Source: Onchidella celtica
Taxonomy: Eukaryota; Mollusca; Gastropoda; Systellommatophora; Onchidiidae
Assembly (NCBI GenBank): GCA_963931925.1
Contig: OZ007570.1
Location: forward strand, 54,655,880 to 54,719,879
Direction of reading: 5' to 3'
Length of the DNA stretch: 64,000 nucleotides
The notes beneath the pieces are model-generated. The model had not been told where the DNA came from, made no database searches, and was given only the letters and a program-made list of their open reading frames with translations. Below, one piece after another: positions 25,201 through 32,837 of the stretch (its first letter is position 1; each line of letters opens with the position of its first letter). The translations under genes and the position numbers were made by a program.

Positions 25201-26765
25201 GCGCCCCAAAGAGAAAGTCTAAATACAATTTAGTTGTGCTCCTTAAGATCACATTGAATGAAAACCAAAAACACTGTTATTTGTGAATGTGCACATTCCT
25301 TGTAAACTATTTTTGTGTGGATATTTTTTTACACATAATTATTATATTTCATAAGCACTCCTTCAATCATCTGTTCTTGGCGTTCACATATAAAAACTGT
25401 CCTTTTGGTTGCGTCAACAAATCAACTATTCGGTATTTGGCACATGTTACTATCATCTATTATATCTAGTATAATCATAGAGATACTATAACAGCATAAT
25501 AATAATAATAGAAAAAAAGACTCGCGAGATTTTTAAGCTTCCGCCGCTCTCACAGCTCGGGATTGCATGAAAGTTTACATTCGCCTTCCTTTCGACCTGC
25601 AGAAGGTTGGTTTTTTTTTTTTTTACTTTTGGAGACTTGAAACGATGGGGAAGAATCTTTTAACGCTTTGCATTGTGTCACTACTTGACCATCTCCCATC
25701 CTTCATTTTCGAACATTTGAGCCCATGCCATCATCACTTCCTGTAAAATTCTCAGCGCGCACCTCTGCCTATTGAATGTGTACGATCCTATCTACTAGTA
25801 ATCGCCACAGACTAATCTGTGGTAATCGCTGAGTTTTGTAGATGACCCTAAGCATCTCGTCATCAATGTCTTTGTGCTGATTCCTTTTGGTCTGAAGTGT
25901 GTCCTTTATCGCTTGAAGAATGGGGCAGTTACTAGTTTTCTCATACAATTCAGAGACAATTTACACAAAGATGTGCAACATTTGAAGTGACAACACTGGT
26001 TACTTGCGACGGAAATCTATTATTAGAACTTGCATAAAACAATAAACAACAACCAGATTTTCCCTTAGCAGTGCGTAACATAACGACACGTTTTACACAG
26101 CTTTTATCCCATGGCCTAACATTATCAAATTTTCGAACAAGTAGTAGTAGTAAAAGAACTTCTTTCTATCTAGTTCTCCCCAGAAAGGTACTAATGACCG
26201 AGCTCTCAGCTTTTTATTTTACAGAAATATTTTCTTTATTAGGATTTATTGTACAGAATTTTACTATTTGTCAGTAATGCAGGCTTTTGCAAACACCATT
26301 TTTTTTTTTTCTATCGTGGCTACATTTCAATATTGTGCCATGCCCTATTTTGACATCATAGCTTCTCTCTCTGTCTCTCTGTCCCCCCCCTCCTCTCTCT
26401 CTGTCTCTTTCTCTCTGTGTGTGTGTGTGTATATATATGTATGCTACTCTCTTTTTTGTGTGTCTCTCTTTCTCTTTCATTCCCCCTCTCTTCTCTTTCT
26501 CTCTCTCTCCTCTTTCGCCTTCTCTCTCTGTCTCTCTCGCTCTTTCCCCCTCTCTTCTCCCTTTCCCCCTTCTCTTTGTCCCCTTCCTATTTTTTTCTGT
26601 GTTTGTGTATTTTCTCCCTACCTGGTTACAGCTGTTGTTTTATGGTCAACATTATCGTTTCAGATCCTGAAAGACTTTCCTCAGACCCTTACGGGCAAGC
26701 CAGACAAACAGCGAATTCGTGCTATGGCTGAGGAAAAATTTGGTTACAAAGAAAACGGCAACTGA
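6974..26765 (+). CDS. Acyl-CoA synthetase-like (ANL superfamily) gene, copy 1, complete, 9 exons
   Basis: Exons 6974-7267, 8599-8807, 9733-9977, 11131-11375, 11973-12072, 21239-21349, 23528-23772, 24758-24910 and 26664-26765 join in phase to 567 codons and a TGA stop. Family knowledge: such enzymes activate a carboxylic acid with ATP to an acyl-adenylate, usually then transferred to CoA. Seen motifs: P-loop TSGSTGYSK (residues 201-209), YGSTE (348-352), HITEDMGYFDENG (from 430), GRDKD (448-452), and TGKPDK with the catalytic-type lysine at 546. Length fits medium-chain ACS, ACSF2 or coumarate-ligase-like proteins. The start is the ATG of MGNKIGSE, conserved in all three paralogs 144 bp after a TATA box. 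No signal peptide or peroxisomal SKL tail is evident. Intron 5 is swollen by LTR element A, intron 6 by a solo LTR. Intron 7 has a GC donor. The substrate cannot be read from the sequence. Confidence 0.9.
8270..8507 (+). repeat. MITE family M1, intron 1 of copy 1
   Basis: About 240 bp with inverted ends of the type GCGACCNTAGTTCTTGTTTG. The internal landmarks are TGTAGAAGAGGTATAACAAA and CACAGTTCCGATTTATTCTA. Confidence 0.65.
8599..8807 (+). CDS. ACS copy 1 exon 2
   Basis: 209 nt, acceptor TTTCAG|CTGCTA, donor ACGGG|GTGAGT. Encodes LLLTDGEDFFLNARKS onward; the last codon is split as GG/G. The paralogs have the same length. Confidence 0.88.
8826..9008. repeat. Fold-back hairpin, intron 2 of copy 1
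   Basis: GTTTTCATATGCAGTCAAG plus CAGAAACGGCAAAAAAATCC at one side and GGATTTTTGCCGTTTCCG plus CATGAAAACACAGC at the other form an imperfect inverted repeat of about 60 bp per arm around a short loop. Confidence 0.7.
9733..9977 (+). CDS. ACS copy 1 exon 3 (P-loop, A3 motif)
   Basis: 245 nt, acceptor TTCCAG|GGAACA, donor CTGG|GTGAGG. Contains TSGSTGYSKLVPRTH. The usual Pro-Lys-Gly after the loop is Ser-Lys-Leu here, and the lysine is kept. Confidence 0.92.
10045..10175 (+). repeat. Polypyrimidine tract, intron 3 of copy 1
   Basis: Poly-C and CT runs. Tracts at the same place lie at 36105-36245 and 50485-50600 in the other two genes. Confidence 0.85.
10830..11078 (+). repeat. MITE M1, intron 3 of copy 1
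   Basis: Both inverted ends are visible: TATCGCGACTTTAG at the left and CAGAACTAAGGTCGCCATA at the right. Confidence 0.7.
11131..11375 (+). CDS. ACS copy 1 exon 4
   Basis: 245 nt, acceptor GTCCAG|GCTGGC, donor AAAAG|GTACTG. Encodes WLGGYPVNTYTTG to GGQPLQK, the middle of the large domain. Confidence 0.9.
11973..12072 (+). CDS. ACS copy 1 exon 5 (YGSTE, A5 motif)
   Basis: 100 nt, acceptor TTCACAG|CATCTC, donor CACAAG|GTGAGC. Encodes the adenine-pocket motif YGSTE. The donor is followed 199 bp later by LTR element A. Confidence 0.9.
12095..12271 (+). repeat. 177-bp flank duplication, left copy
   Basis: Intron 5 sequence ending exactly at the left LTR of element A. It is repeated without difference at 20209-20385, right of the element. 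Confidence 0.9.
12272..13511 (-). repeat. 3' LTR of element A
   Basis: 1240 bp, starting TGTCACAAATCC and ending CTCGTGACA on the + strand. It matches the right LTR at a constant offset of 6693 bp, so there is no indel between them. Confidence 0.93.
13512..13532 (-). other. Polypurine tract of element A
   Basis: Read on the minus strand: a T run, then GGGGTGGGGGATGA directly before the 3' LTR. The same tract is found in element B. Confidence 0.75.
13867..17937 (-). pseudogene. Gag-Pol of element A, one nonsense codon and integrase-core deletion
   Basis: From the ATG at 17937 (MAELQQLMKLG) the frame is open for 1250 codons to a TGA at 14187-14185, then continues in the same frame to 13867. 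Order: coiled-coil Gag N terminus rich in E/R/K; capsid-like region (LPTFDDRKDDIDAFLYRFEL); two CCHC knuckles from residue 364; protease DTGST near 482; integrase HHCC finger (H673, H680, C707, C710); truncated integrase core; GPY near 805-807; RT with FCIDFRRLN near 993 and FFDD at 1091-1094; RNase H. Element B has TGT where A has TGA, so the stop is a mutation or a readthrough site. The integrase loses everything between the first core Asp (about 743) and the C-terminal region. Confidence 0.9.
17938..18881 (-). other. Untranslated leader of element A
   Basis: About 0.94 kb between the primer-binding site and the Gag start, matching the leader of element B. No ORF of note. Confidence 0.7.
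18882..18964 (-). repeat. Tandem array of primer-binding site plus LTR edge, 23-bp unit
   Basis: Three full 23-bp units (18882-18904, 18905-18927, 18928-18950) plus a last partial unit abutting the 5' LTR at 18965. On the element strand each unit is the LTR end TGTGACA, a C, then TGGGGGCTCGTCC. That 13-mer matches the classical retroviral tRNA-Pro primer site (TGGGGGCTCGTCCGGGAT). Element B has only one copy. Confidence 0.9.
18965..20204 (-). repeat. 5' LTR of element A
   Basis: 1240 bp, the promoter-side LTR for the minus-strand element. On the + strand it is preceded by a tandem array of primer-binding-site units. Confidence 0.93.
20209..20385 (+). repeat. 177-bp flank duplication, right copy
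   Basis: Identical by eye to 12095-12271 and without indels. It begins after the bases GCCC that follow the LTR and runs on into the rest of the interrupted MITE. Confidence 0.9.
20269..20509 (-). repeat. MITE M1, intron 5 of copy 1 (complete copy right of element A)
   Basis: Reverse orientation. Its first part also occurs left of element A (12155-12271) as part of the 177-bp duplication, so element A lies inside this MITE. Confidence 0.7.
21239..21349 (+). CDS. ACS copy 1 exon 6
   Basis: 111 nt, acceptor TATGCAG|ATTACC, donor AAAAG|GTGAAC. Encodes DYQDFICGKLADG to GEVGLILAK, matching the GExGEI-type segment of the family. It lies 9.2 kb after exon 5 because of the LTR insertion. Confidence 0.9.
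22215..22378 (+). repeat. Two direct repeats at the 5' end of the solo LTR
   Basis: AAGGTTGATGACCTTGTACG and AAGGTCGGTGGCCTTGTGCG begin two related units of about 57 bp (about 22215 and 22319). Confidence 0.7.
22512..22790 (+). repeat. Three direct repeats inside the solo LTR
   Basis: A core of GGTCCGGGCGACAAGTGGAA plus GGTCGTGCCA and GGGGACCAG recurs three times (starting about 22523, 22649 and 22753). Confidence 0.8.
23528..23772 (+). CDS. ACS copy 1 exon 7 (A7/A8 motifs, GC donor)
   Basis: 245 nt, acceptor TTCACAG|CGGCAC. Holds DGWHITEDMGYFDENG, GRDKD and YPGWLE. The usual TGD is TED, and the Glu of the YPxEIE-type motif is Trp. The donor is CCT|GCAAGT, a GC-AG intron; copy 3 has CCT|GTAAGT at the same place. 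Confidence 0.9.
24480..24560 (+). repeat. Old tRNA-derived SINE head in intron 7, copy 1
   Basis: CCCACGTTCGAATCCCACA resembles a pol III B box, with an A-box-like GTGACTGGGTAAAC upstream. Copy 3 has the same sequence (GTGGCTCAGTGAAC...CCCACGTTCGA), where the LTR at 63187 is inserted. Confidence 0.5.
24758..24910 (+). CDS. ACS copy 1 exon 8
   Basis: 153 nt (51 codons), acceptor TTCCTAG|GTATCA, donor TTCTTG|GTATAA. Encodes VSDPVLFHDICACVVPVDG and LTEENLKEFCE, the start of the small C-terminal domain. Confidence 0.9.
24955..25147. repeat. Fold-back relative, intron 8 of copy 1
   Basis: GGTTTTCATATGTGCGGAAA faces TTTCCGTACACATAAAACC. It is related to the intron 2 hairpins; copy 2 lacks it at this place. 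Confidence 0.6.
25450..25935. other. Unidentified insertion, intron 8 of copy 1
   Basis: Copy 2 lacks this stretch between the conserved ATTCGGTAT-like and TTTTCTCATA words. It includes a T run, GAGCCCATGCCATCATCAC and a short palindrome AATCGCCACAGACTAATCTGTGG. No ORF; origin unknown. Confidence 0.4.
26360..26620 (+). repeat. CT-rich tract before exon 9 of copy 1
   Basis: About 260 bp of CT/GT repeats just upstream of the acceptor at 26663. Copy 2 has only a short stretch here. Confidence 0.85.
26664..26765 (+). CDS. ACS copy 1 exon 9 (A10 lysine, stop)
   Basis: 102 nt, acceptor GTTTCAG|ATCCTG. Encodes ILKDFPQTLTGKPDKQ with the A10 lysine, ending KENGN and TGA. A dispersed repeat begins about 16 nt after the stop. 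Confidence 0.9.
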   Translation: MLKDFPQTLTGKPDKQRIRAMAEEKFGYKENGN

Positions 26766-26778
26766 AGATCTCAAGTCA

Positions 26779-26950
26779 TCCCGGTGTAACAGGCTAAGAT
26801 ATACCCCCCAGCCAGACCATAGCCGGGGTTAAACTGGCCTAGCCTATTTTATACCCCGGGTATATATTCTGAGCTAGGCCAGTTTATACCAAGGGATATA
26901 CTTTGGGCTGGGCCAGACTATAACCCACCAGTCCAGATTATACCCCTACA
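26779..26950 (+). repeat. Dispersed repeat head, copy 2, in the 3' UTR of ACS copy 1
   Basis: Starts about 15 nt after the stop codon and replaces the downstream sequence seen after ACS copy 2. It contains further inverted units such as GAGCTAGGCCAGTTTATACC. Confidence 0.7.
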
Positions 26951-27789
26951 TTCACACACGCAAGATATTCAACATTTTTCCAGTTTTTATTTTATCTCAC
27001 ACGCATATGACATACCCTTAATCACTATAATACATAACTGCAATCCTTCAGATGTCGTGCAAAGTAATCCAGTGTCCTAAACCATGAGCTAAATAAAATG
27101 CATACTTTGTACAATAAATTGTTAACAATTCACCAACAAGAATCCCAGAGCTGCTTACGAGTTTTTTTTTTGCGAGCACTGTTGGAGAGTGGATTGAAAA
27201 TTCTGGTTGAGTTGGGCTTTTTTGCTTACGCATATCTCTGTGTCCCTGGTCTTGTCTAACTTCTTCTTTGTTATCTTGGGTTGCTGGAATTTGCTGGCAT
27301 AGGTCTTATCAACAATGAAGTCACTGGTTGGCTGGGGAATGTCTGATTTTAATGATTTAGCATCGGAATAGATTTTGAGATTGCTTCTGTGGTAAGTATT
27401 AACTTAGAATCTTGTCCGTCTTTACGTTTCTAAACTTGACACGCCCCTTTGCCGAGGGATTTAACAACTGTACATTTGCACACATTAAATCTCTAAAATG
27501 ACTTCATTTTTATGAGTCTGTTAATTTATTATACAGTAAGGATACAACATTGTTTTTAATCTTATTTCACTGGCAAGTGACGCACCATTATCCTGTATAA
27601 CACATGACTGCAATCTTTCATATGCCCTGCAAGCTAATCCAATGTCTTAAAAACCACGAGCCACCCATGAAATCTATATCTTTCTACAAATAAGCTTTCA
27701 AAGAATTCACTAACAAGAAATGTTAAAGCACCATGATCCTTCGAATTTTTGCCGTAACATATTATATTATTAATTACTTTATACAGTGC

Positions 27790-28040
27790 ACTACTGTTGT
27801 CTCACTGGATTTACTCTGTCGGTTTACACAACTATCAAAGCAAATTTGCAAAGGCTTTCTGTTGGGTTCTACTTGAATAGTTGAAAAGATTTAATACATT
27901 TTTTACATATAATTGACACACACACACATTGTTGCTTATGGATTCTAGAATGATGTGTAGGCCTCCGCCGTTACTTTTACATTCCCTCTTATCTTTGTAT
28001 TATTCCAAGATGATGATGATGAATTTGAGATCGATATTTC
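27790..28040 (-). repeat. Dispersed repeat body, inverted copy
   Basis: TGGATTTACTCTGTCGGTTT and AGATGATGATGATGAATTTG mirror the sequence at 5100-5380. Confidence 0.65.
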
Positions 28041-28363
28041 TCTTGATAATGATCTTGATCTTGTTCTTAATGTTGTTCTTGACTTTGTGTTCATGATGTT
28101 GTTCTTAATGTTGTTCTTGTCCTGGATTTTCTCTTTGTTCTGTCCCCTTGAATGTTGTCAAACTCAAATTCAAACTCCACATTTGCGCGAGCCTACCACT
28201 ATTAGCATGGTAAATGAGGCTGGGATGTTTGAAAACTTGAAATGACATGTTGCATCAACTATTTAACTTTTTCTATAGAAATATGACTTTATACAATCCA
28301 GTATACTTTAATTTGGAGAACAAAATATGAATAAAAACCAAATATTTAAATTCATTACAATAA

Positions 28364-28619
28364 TTCGCAACCTTAGTTCTTGTTTGTTCTATCTCCATGA
28401 AAACAACAACAACAGTAATAAAACTGGAGACCTTTTGGTATGTAGAAGGCGTAGAATAAAATTAATGCACACGCTGACACTTGTTTAAAATGCACTGTGG
28501 CACTTATCAAGCTGTTCACAGTTCCAGTATTTTTTTAAAACTCCTTATTATAGTACTGGTCGCGAACGTTCAGTTGGACAAAAAAAGTAGAGTTCGAATA
28601 AACAAAAACTAAAGTCGTG
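28364..28619 (+). repeat. MITE M1, intergenic
   Basis: GCAACCTTAGTTCTTGTTTG at the left and ATAAACAAAAACTAAAGTCG at the right; diverged copy. Confidence 0.65.
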
Positions 28620-31030
28620 AAGGAAAAAAAAAAAAAAAAGAGCTCCCCTGCAAACCCCTCCCCTACCATTCATGCATTTTGCACTCTGGGATTATACCCC
28701 CCTCCCCCCACACACACACACCATTCGAGCGTACATACACTAGGACGACCCCCGAGTGCTGTTGCTAATAAGTTCAGCAATGAGCTGCAGCAACAAGATG
28801 CCGCCAAGAGAATAGTGCTCCAGGTCCCCCCCCCCCCTTTTTTTAAAAGAATGTTGTTACAAGTATATAGGCCTACGTCCCCCAATGTTTCTGCACTAGG
28901 GGTACCTATTTTCAAGCCTTTTGAGACTCCAGAGCGAAAGACCTCCTCCAGAAATGCTCCTAACAACAGCCTTAATTAGTTATGGTTAATTATTCCTTCA
29001 GATTTTTTTTTGGTTTTGTTTTCCTCCCATTTTTTGGTTGAAACGGTTGAAGGCAAGGTTAGGGATTCGATAGGGTTTATGGCTGAGGATAAGGACGGGA
29101 TTAAGGATAGTACTTATAACTACGCGCTCTTAACGCACAAACGCTTTTTTTCAACATGTTTTTTAAAATGCTTTGACATCTTGATGCTCACCGTTCTGAG
29201 GAGAAGAAACTTATATCCTGTATAAAACGTGCACCAGGGGGAGCTTTTAAATCCAATTTTAAAGATTTTGTTATCGAGTAAGTGTTAGTGCAACTGGGAT
29301 AATATTATTACCTGATTTTGTGGCATTATGTAAAGCCTTGAGCTTATTTAGTTGAACCATCCTTTCAAGTCAGGCAGGGTCTGTTAGGGCCTACCTAACT
29401 TTCAAATTCTCACCATATAATTTTTGTTACCACATAATGGCCACTGTCCGAAAACTATATTGTAAACGAAAGGCTTCCTTTTGTGACCAAGTAGTTAAAC
29501 CTAATTCTAGTCCTTAACTTAGCCGTCGCCCTAAAACTTTCCAAGACATTCACTATACGAACAAAAACACAATGTGGCCAAGTAGCAAATTAATACGTAG
29601 ACCTAGATGATTAAAAACACATTCCTACAATACTAAAATGTAGGAAACACCAAAATGAGTGAATACCTTGAACGGGAAAACGGCAAGTTTCTTTTTTTTT
29701 TTTTATAGTGAATACTCCTCCAACAATATCCCTCACACTAAAATACCCGTACTGCTGAACATTTTTTTGTACTTTACAGCGTTTGGCACTGGAGAAATTT
29801 AGTATGAAATATGAGCCCATGCCAAATTTGAAAGAAATTCAATGAACCGATTTCGAGAAAATAGATGTCGATCCCGCTTATTAAAAAAAAAAAAAAAAGA
29901 CAAATTGTGTTATATTCTGTGTATGTCTTAAACGTGGAACATAATTTTAATATCAATAATTAAGCAACTAGATGAGGTACCCTGTTTTACCCGGGATAAA
30001 CCTTTGTCCCCACCCTTCTCTTTCCCTCTCTCAGGTCTAGGCAATTCCCCATAATAATCCAGACTTACTTCAGACCTCATACACTCCAGGGCACTACGCA
30101 CCATCCGAACGCCTGGGCGCGTATCAATTACAGTCTACTAGTACTAGAGACATGCTGCTTCGGACGGCACGGAGGCTCAGTGACGCCGTGCATGTAGCGC
30201 TCAGCGGCCTGTACAATACGGCAAAACATCGCTCGAGAAACTGATCATTGCTAATTTGCTCCAGATTACTGCCTTTATTCATTCTTGTTCATTAAAGGGG
30301 ACAATTGCTAGTCAGAAATAAAACAGTAAATGAAATTTTAAACCCGTATAATTATGATAATTATTTTTAAAAAATTACTGTGAACAGAAACATTTACCAT
30401 TCTTTTTCCGGCAAGTTAGATCTACTGTACTATGTATTTAAAGAACAGAAAAATAACTGCGAATGAGATCTATGGGAGAACCTGAAAGAGACAGCAGTAT
30501 GGAAAAAAGCAGTATGGGAGAAAGCTGGCCTAACAAAACTCAGAGAGGTGAAGAAAAACAACACAAGCAATAGGATGTGGCGCATGATAGTGTGGGTGAA
30601 AGACAAGAGGAAAGCTGCGCGCGGATGTGGAGGTCTAGTGAAAGACAACAGTAGAACAAAAATTGTTAATGCATATTGGCACTTCCAGAATCATAACCGT
30701 AATTTTTTTTATAATCCATCCCTTTTCTTTTCTTCGACTGTGTGTATGTGGCATAAATATACCTTCCAGAGGTCGAACATCTACGTGTTTTTAAATTGGT
30801 TGTGTGTTTAGAGCTTCTCAAAATACAACCTTTTTTTCTTTTTTTTTGTTGTTGTCAATTATTTTCTTACATCTGGCCTTTCTACGACTCACCACCTATA
30901 ATACAATATCTGCGGTTCGTTTTGATATTTTAGGAAAATGGCGGCTGCGCTCCACGATTGGGTTTCTCTTTGCGTGCCGTCAAACAAAGGGATGCGCAAT
31001 CTAGTACATATGTAGGTCACTGGGTATAAG
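28620..31030. other. Intergenic, no gene recognised
   Basis: Between ACS copies 1 and 2. A diverged copy of the TTTCCGAAAA...TTTTCCA dispersed repeat lies near 29440-29560. A less AT-rich stretch at 30040-30240 shows no ORF. Confidence 0.55.
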
Positions 31031-31034
31031 TCGC

Positions 31035-32399
31035 GACAGTTAGTCATTAAGTGTCGCGTCTGGCGCAAACGACACGCTTATAATAAATGTTTGCAGACAT
31101 GTTGTACATTACGATCTAAGCAAAAAAAAAAAAAAGGCAGCCAAAGGTTACCAAATCCCTGTCTTCTCCTGCATTCTTGCACTCAACGCATCAAAACACA
31201 ACATATCCATCCAATTAATCACAGAAATACTTAGTACTCTGGTCCTCCCCCCCCTCTCCCTCTCTCCCCCTCTCTCTCTCACTCTCTCTCGCATATTCAC
31301 CTCTCAAGTGCTTACCCACTCACTTTATTCCACTCCCTCTCCCCCCTCCCTTATTCATTCACTCACTCGTTCACCGTAATCCATTCCTTTGGATCATGTG
31401 GCCAAAATACTCACAGCAGGATTTTTGTTACCAACTCGGGGCCGATATCCGTAAAACTTGTTGGTAGTCTCGTCACTAAAGAATAGGTTGTTTGGCCACT
31501 TAGCTAGACCTAATCCTAACAGTGAAATTTTCCATAAAAAATCCACTGCGCAGACAGAACCCAATTGGCAACCCGGAGCACTTACAGAGGTCATCTTCAA
31601 GATACAGTAGGCGTGTCCTGCCACTTGTAACTTGTCATCCGTCATGAAACTATTCTGGCAGAGAAAAATGAATCAGGGATATCACATTGTTTCCGTTTTC
31701 TTTACTCAAACTGCATTTTGTGTAATAAGTTCTAGTTAGGGACCATCTATAAAGTACGTAGCCCCGAGAGGGTGAGGCCGGTTTTCAAGCTTCCAGCTTA
31801 CGACAAGCGTACATGTTGGAGAGGGAGGTTCTGCGGAGAGTATGGTAATCAATTAAAAAGTTGTTTTATCTATTTCCATTTTTTGTTGCCAGCAAATTAA
31901 ACTGTTTGATTAATAAAAAAAAAATCATGTCTCTAATGAAACAGTCAATTAGTTCATGCAATAATTATGCTACTTTAAGTTTTCAAATATCAGCATTTTA
32001 ATGGCCGTAGGCTCGTACGAGGTAAGGGATGAGAGAGGGAGGACAAGCGTATATGAAAAACGTAAATTTGGGGAAGGGAGAGAACGGCCAAAAAAAAATA
32101 ATTAAAAAATTGCCAAAATTGAGCATATATATTGTACTTTATGGTTGGCCCCTAAAGTAATGAGGTGTCTGATTGAACAAAACAGTTGTCGGGGGTTAAA
32201 TCTTTAATGATATTATAAAATGTCAGGTCATGTGTTTCAATTCTTGTCGCGTTTGTTATGCATAGTTTGTCAAGATACGTCGACAGCTCTGCAAGAAATA
32301 TGGACCATCTCTTCCTTTATTTAACCTCTCGTGTTTCCAGAGGTACATTTGATATGCACAGGCCACAGATCTCGGATAAAAAGGGAAGTTTGATAGGCT
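31035..32399 (+). other. 5' duplicated flank of ACS copy 2
   Basis: Aligns with the region upstream of copy 3 from ACAGTTAGTCATT (about 45902). The shared start marks one edge of the duplication unit. Confidence 0.7.
31240..31360 (+). repeat. CT-rich tract upstream of copy 2
   Basis: Poly-C and CTCTCT runs; shorter relative at 46125-46150 upstream of copy 3. Confidence 0.8.
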
Positions 32400-32406
32400 T
32401 ATATAA
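32400..32406 (+). promoter_or_regulatory. TATA box, ACS copy 2
   Basis: TATATAA, 144 bp before the ATG, followed by the conserved TCCTACAATATG block. Confidence 0.6.
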
Positions 32407-32543
32407 TCCTACAATATGAAAGAGGTCATTTTAAAATATAAAATGATTGTTTCAGCATAGAAGTCTTCCATCAATCCAGGAGAGATCAAAGCTATTTTGT
32501 GTAGCCTTTCTGTGCTTTATAAGAATCTACCGAAGGCTCTAGC

Positions 32544-32837
32544 ATGGGAAACAAAATTGGTAGTGAAAAGAATCTGGACACGTTGCCAAAGTTTGTTCAA
32601 TATTTGGCTGACAATTACCCAGACAAAGAGCTGTTTGTGTTTTACAATGGAGAAAAACGCAGGGCTTTCACGTCTCGACAAATGTTTCAACTGGCCGGAA
32701 AATTTGCCCACAGATTACGTCATCAGTATGGATTAAAAAAAGGGGACGTAGTCGCCAATACCTTGCCTAACTCACCAGAACGTCTCATCACCGACCTGGG
32801 AACTACACTGGCAGGCTGTATCTGCTTGAATGGACAG
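32544..32837 (+). CDS. ACS copy 2 exon 1
   Basis: 294 nt from ATG (MGNKIGSE) to CAG|GTATTT; 144 bp after a TATATAA box. Confidence 0.92.

Noticed and set aside
26268..26765. 165-codon ORF ending in exon 9
   Set aside because: Only the last 34 codons (exon 9) are real; the rest is a CT-repeat intron translated by chance.
28617..28979. 120-codon ORF rich in Pro and Lys
   Set aside because: Driven by poly-A and poly-C runs; no homology pattern and no copy in the other intergenic region.
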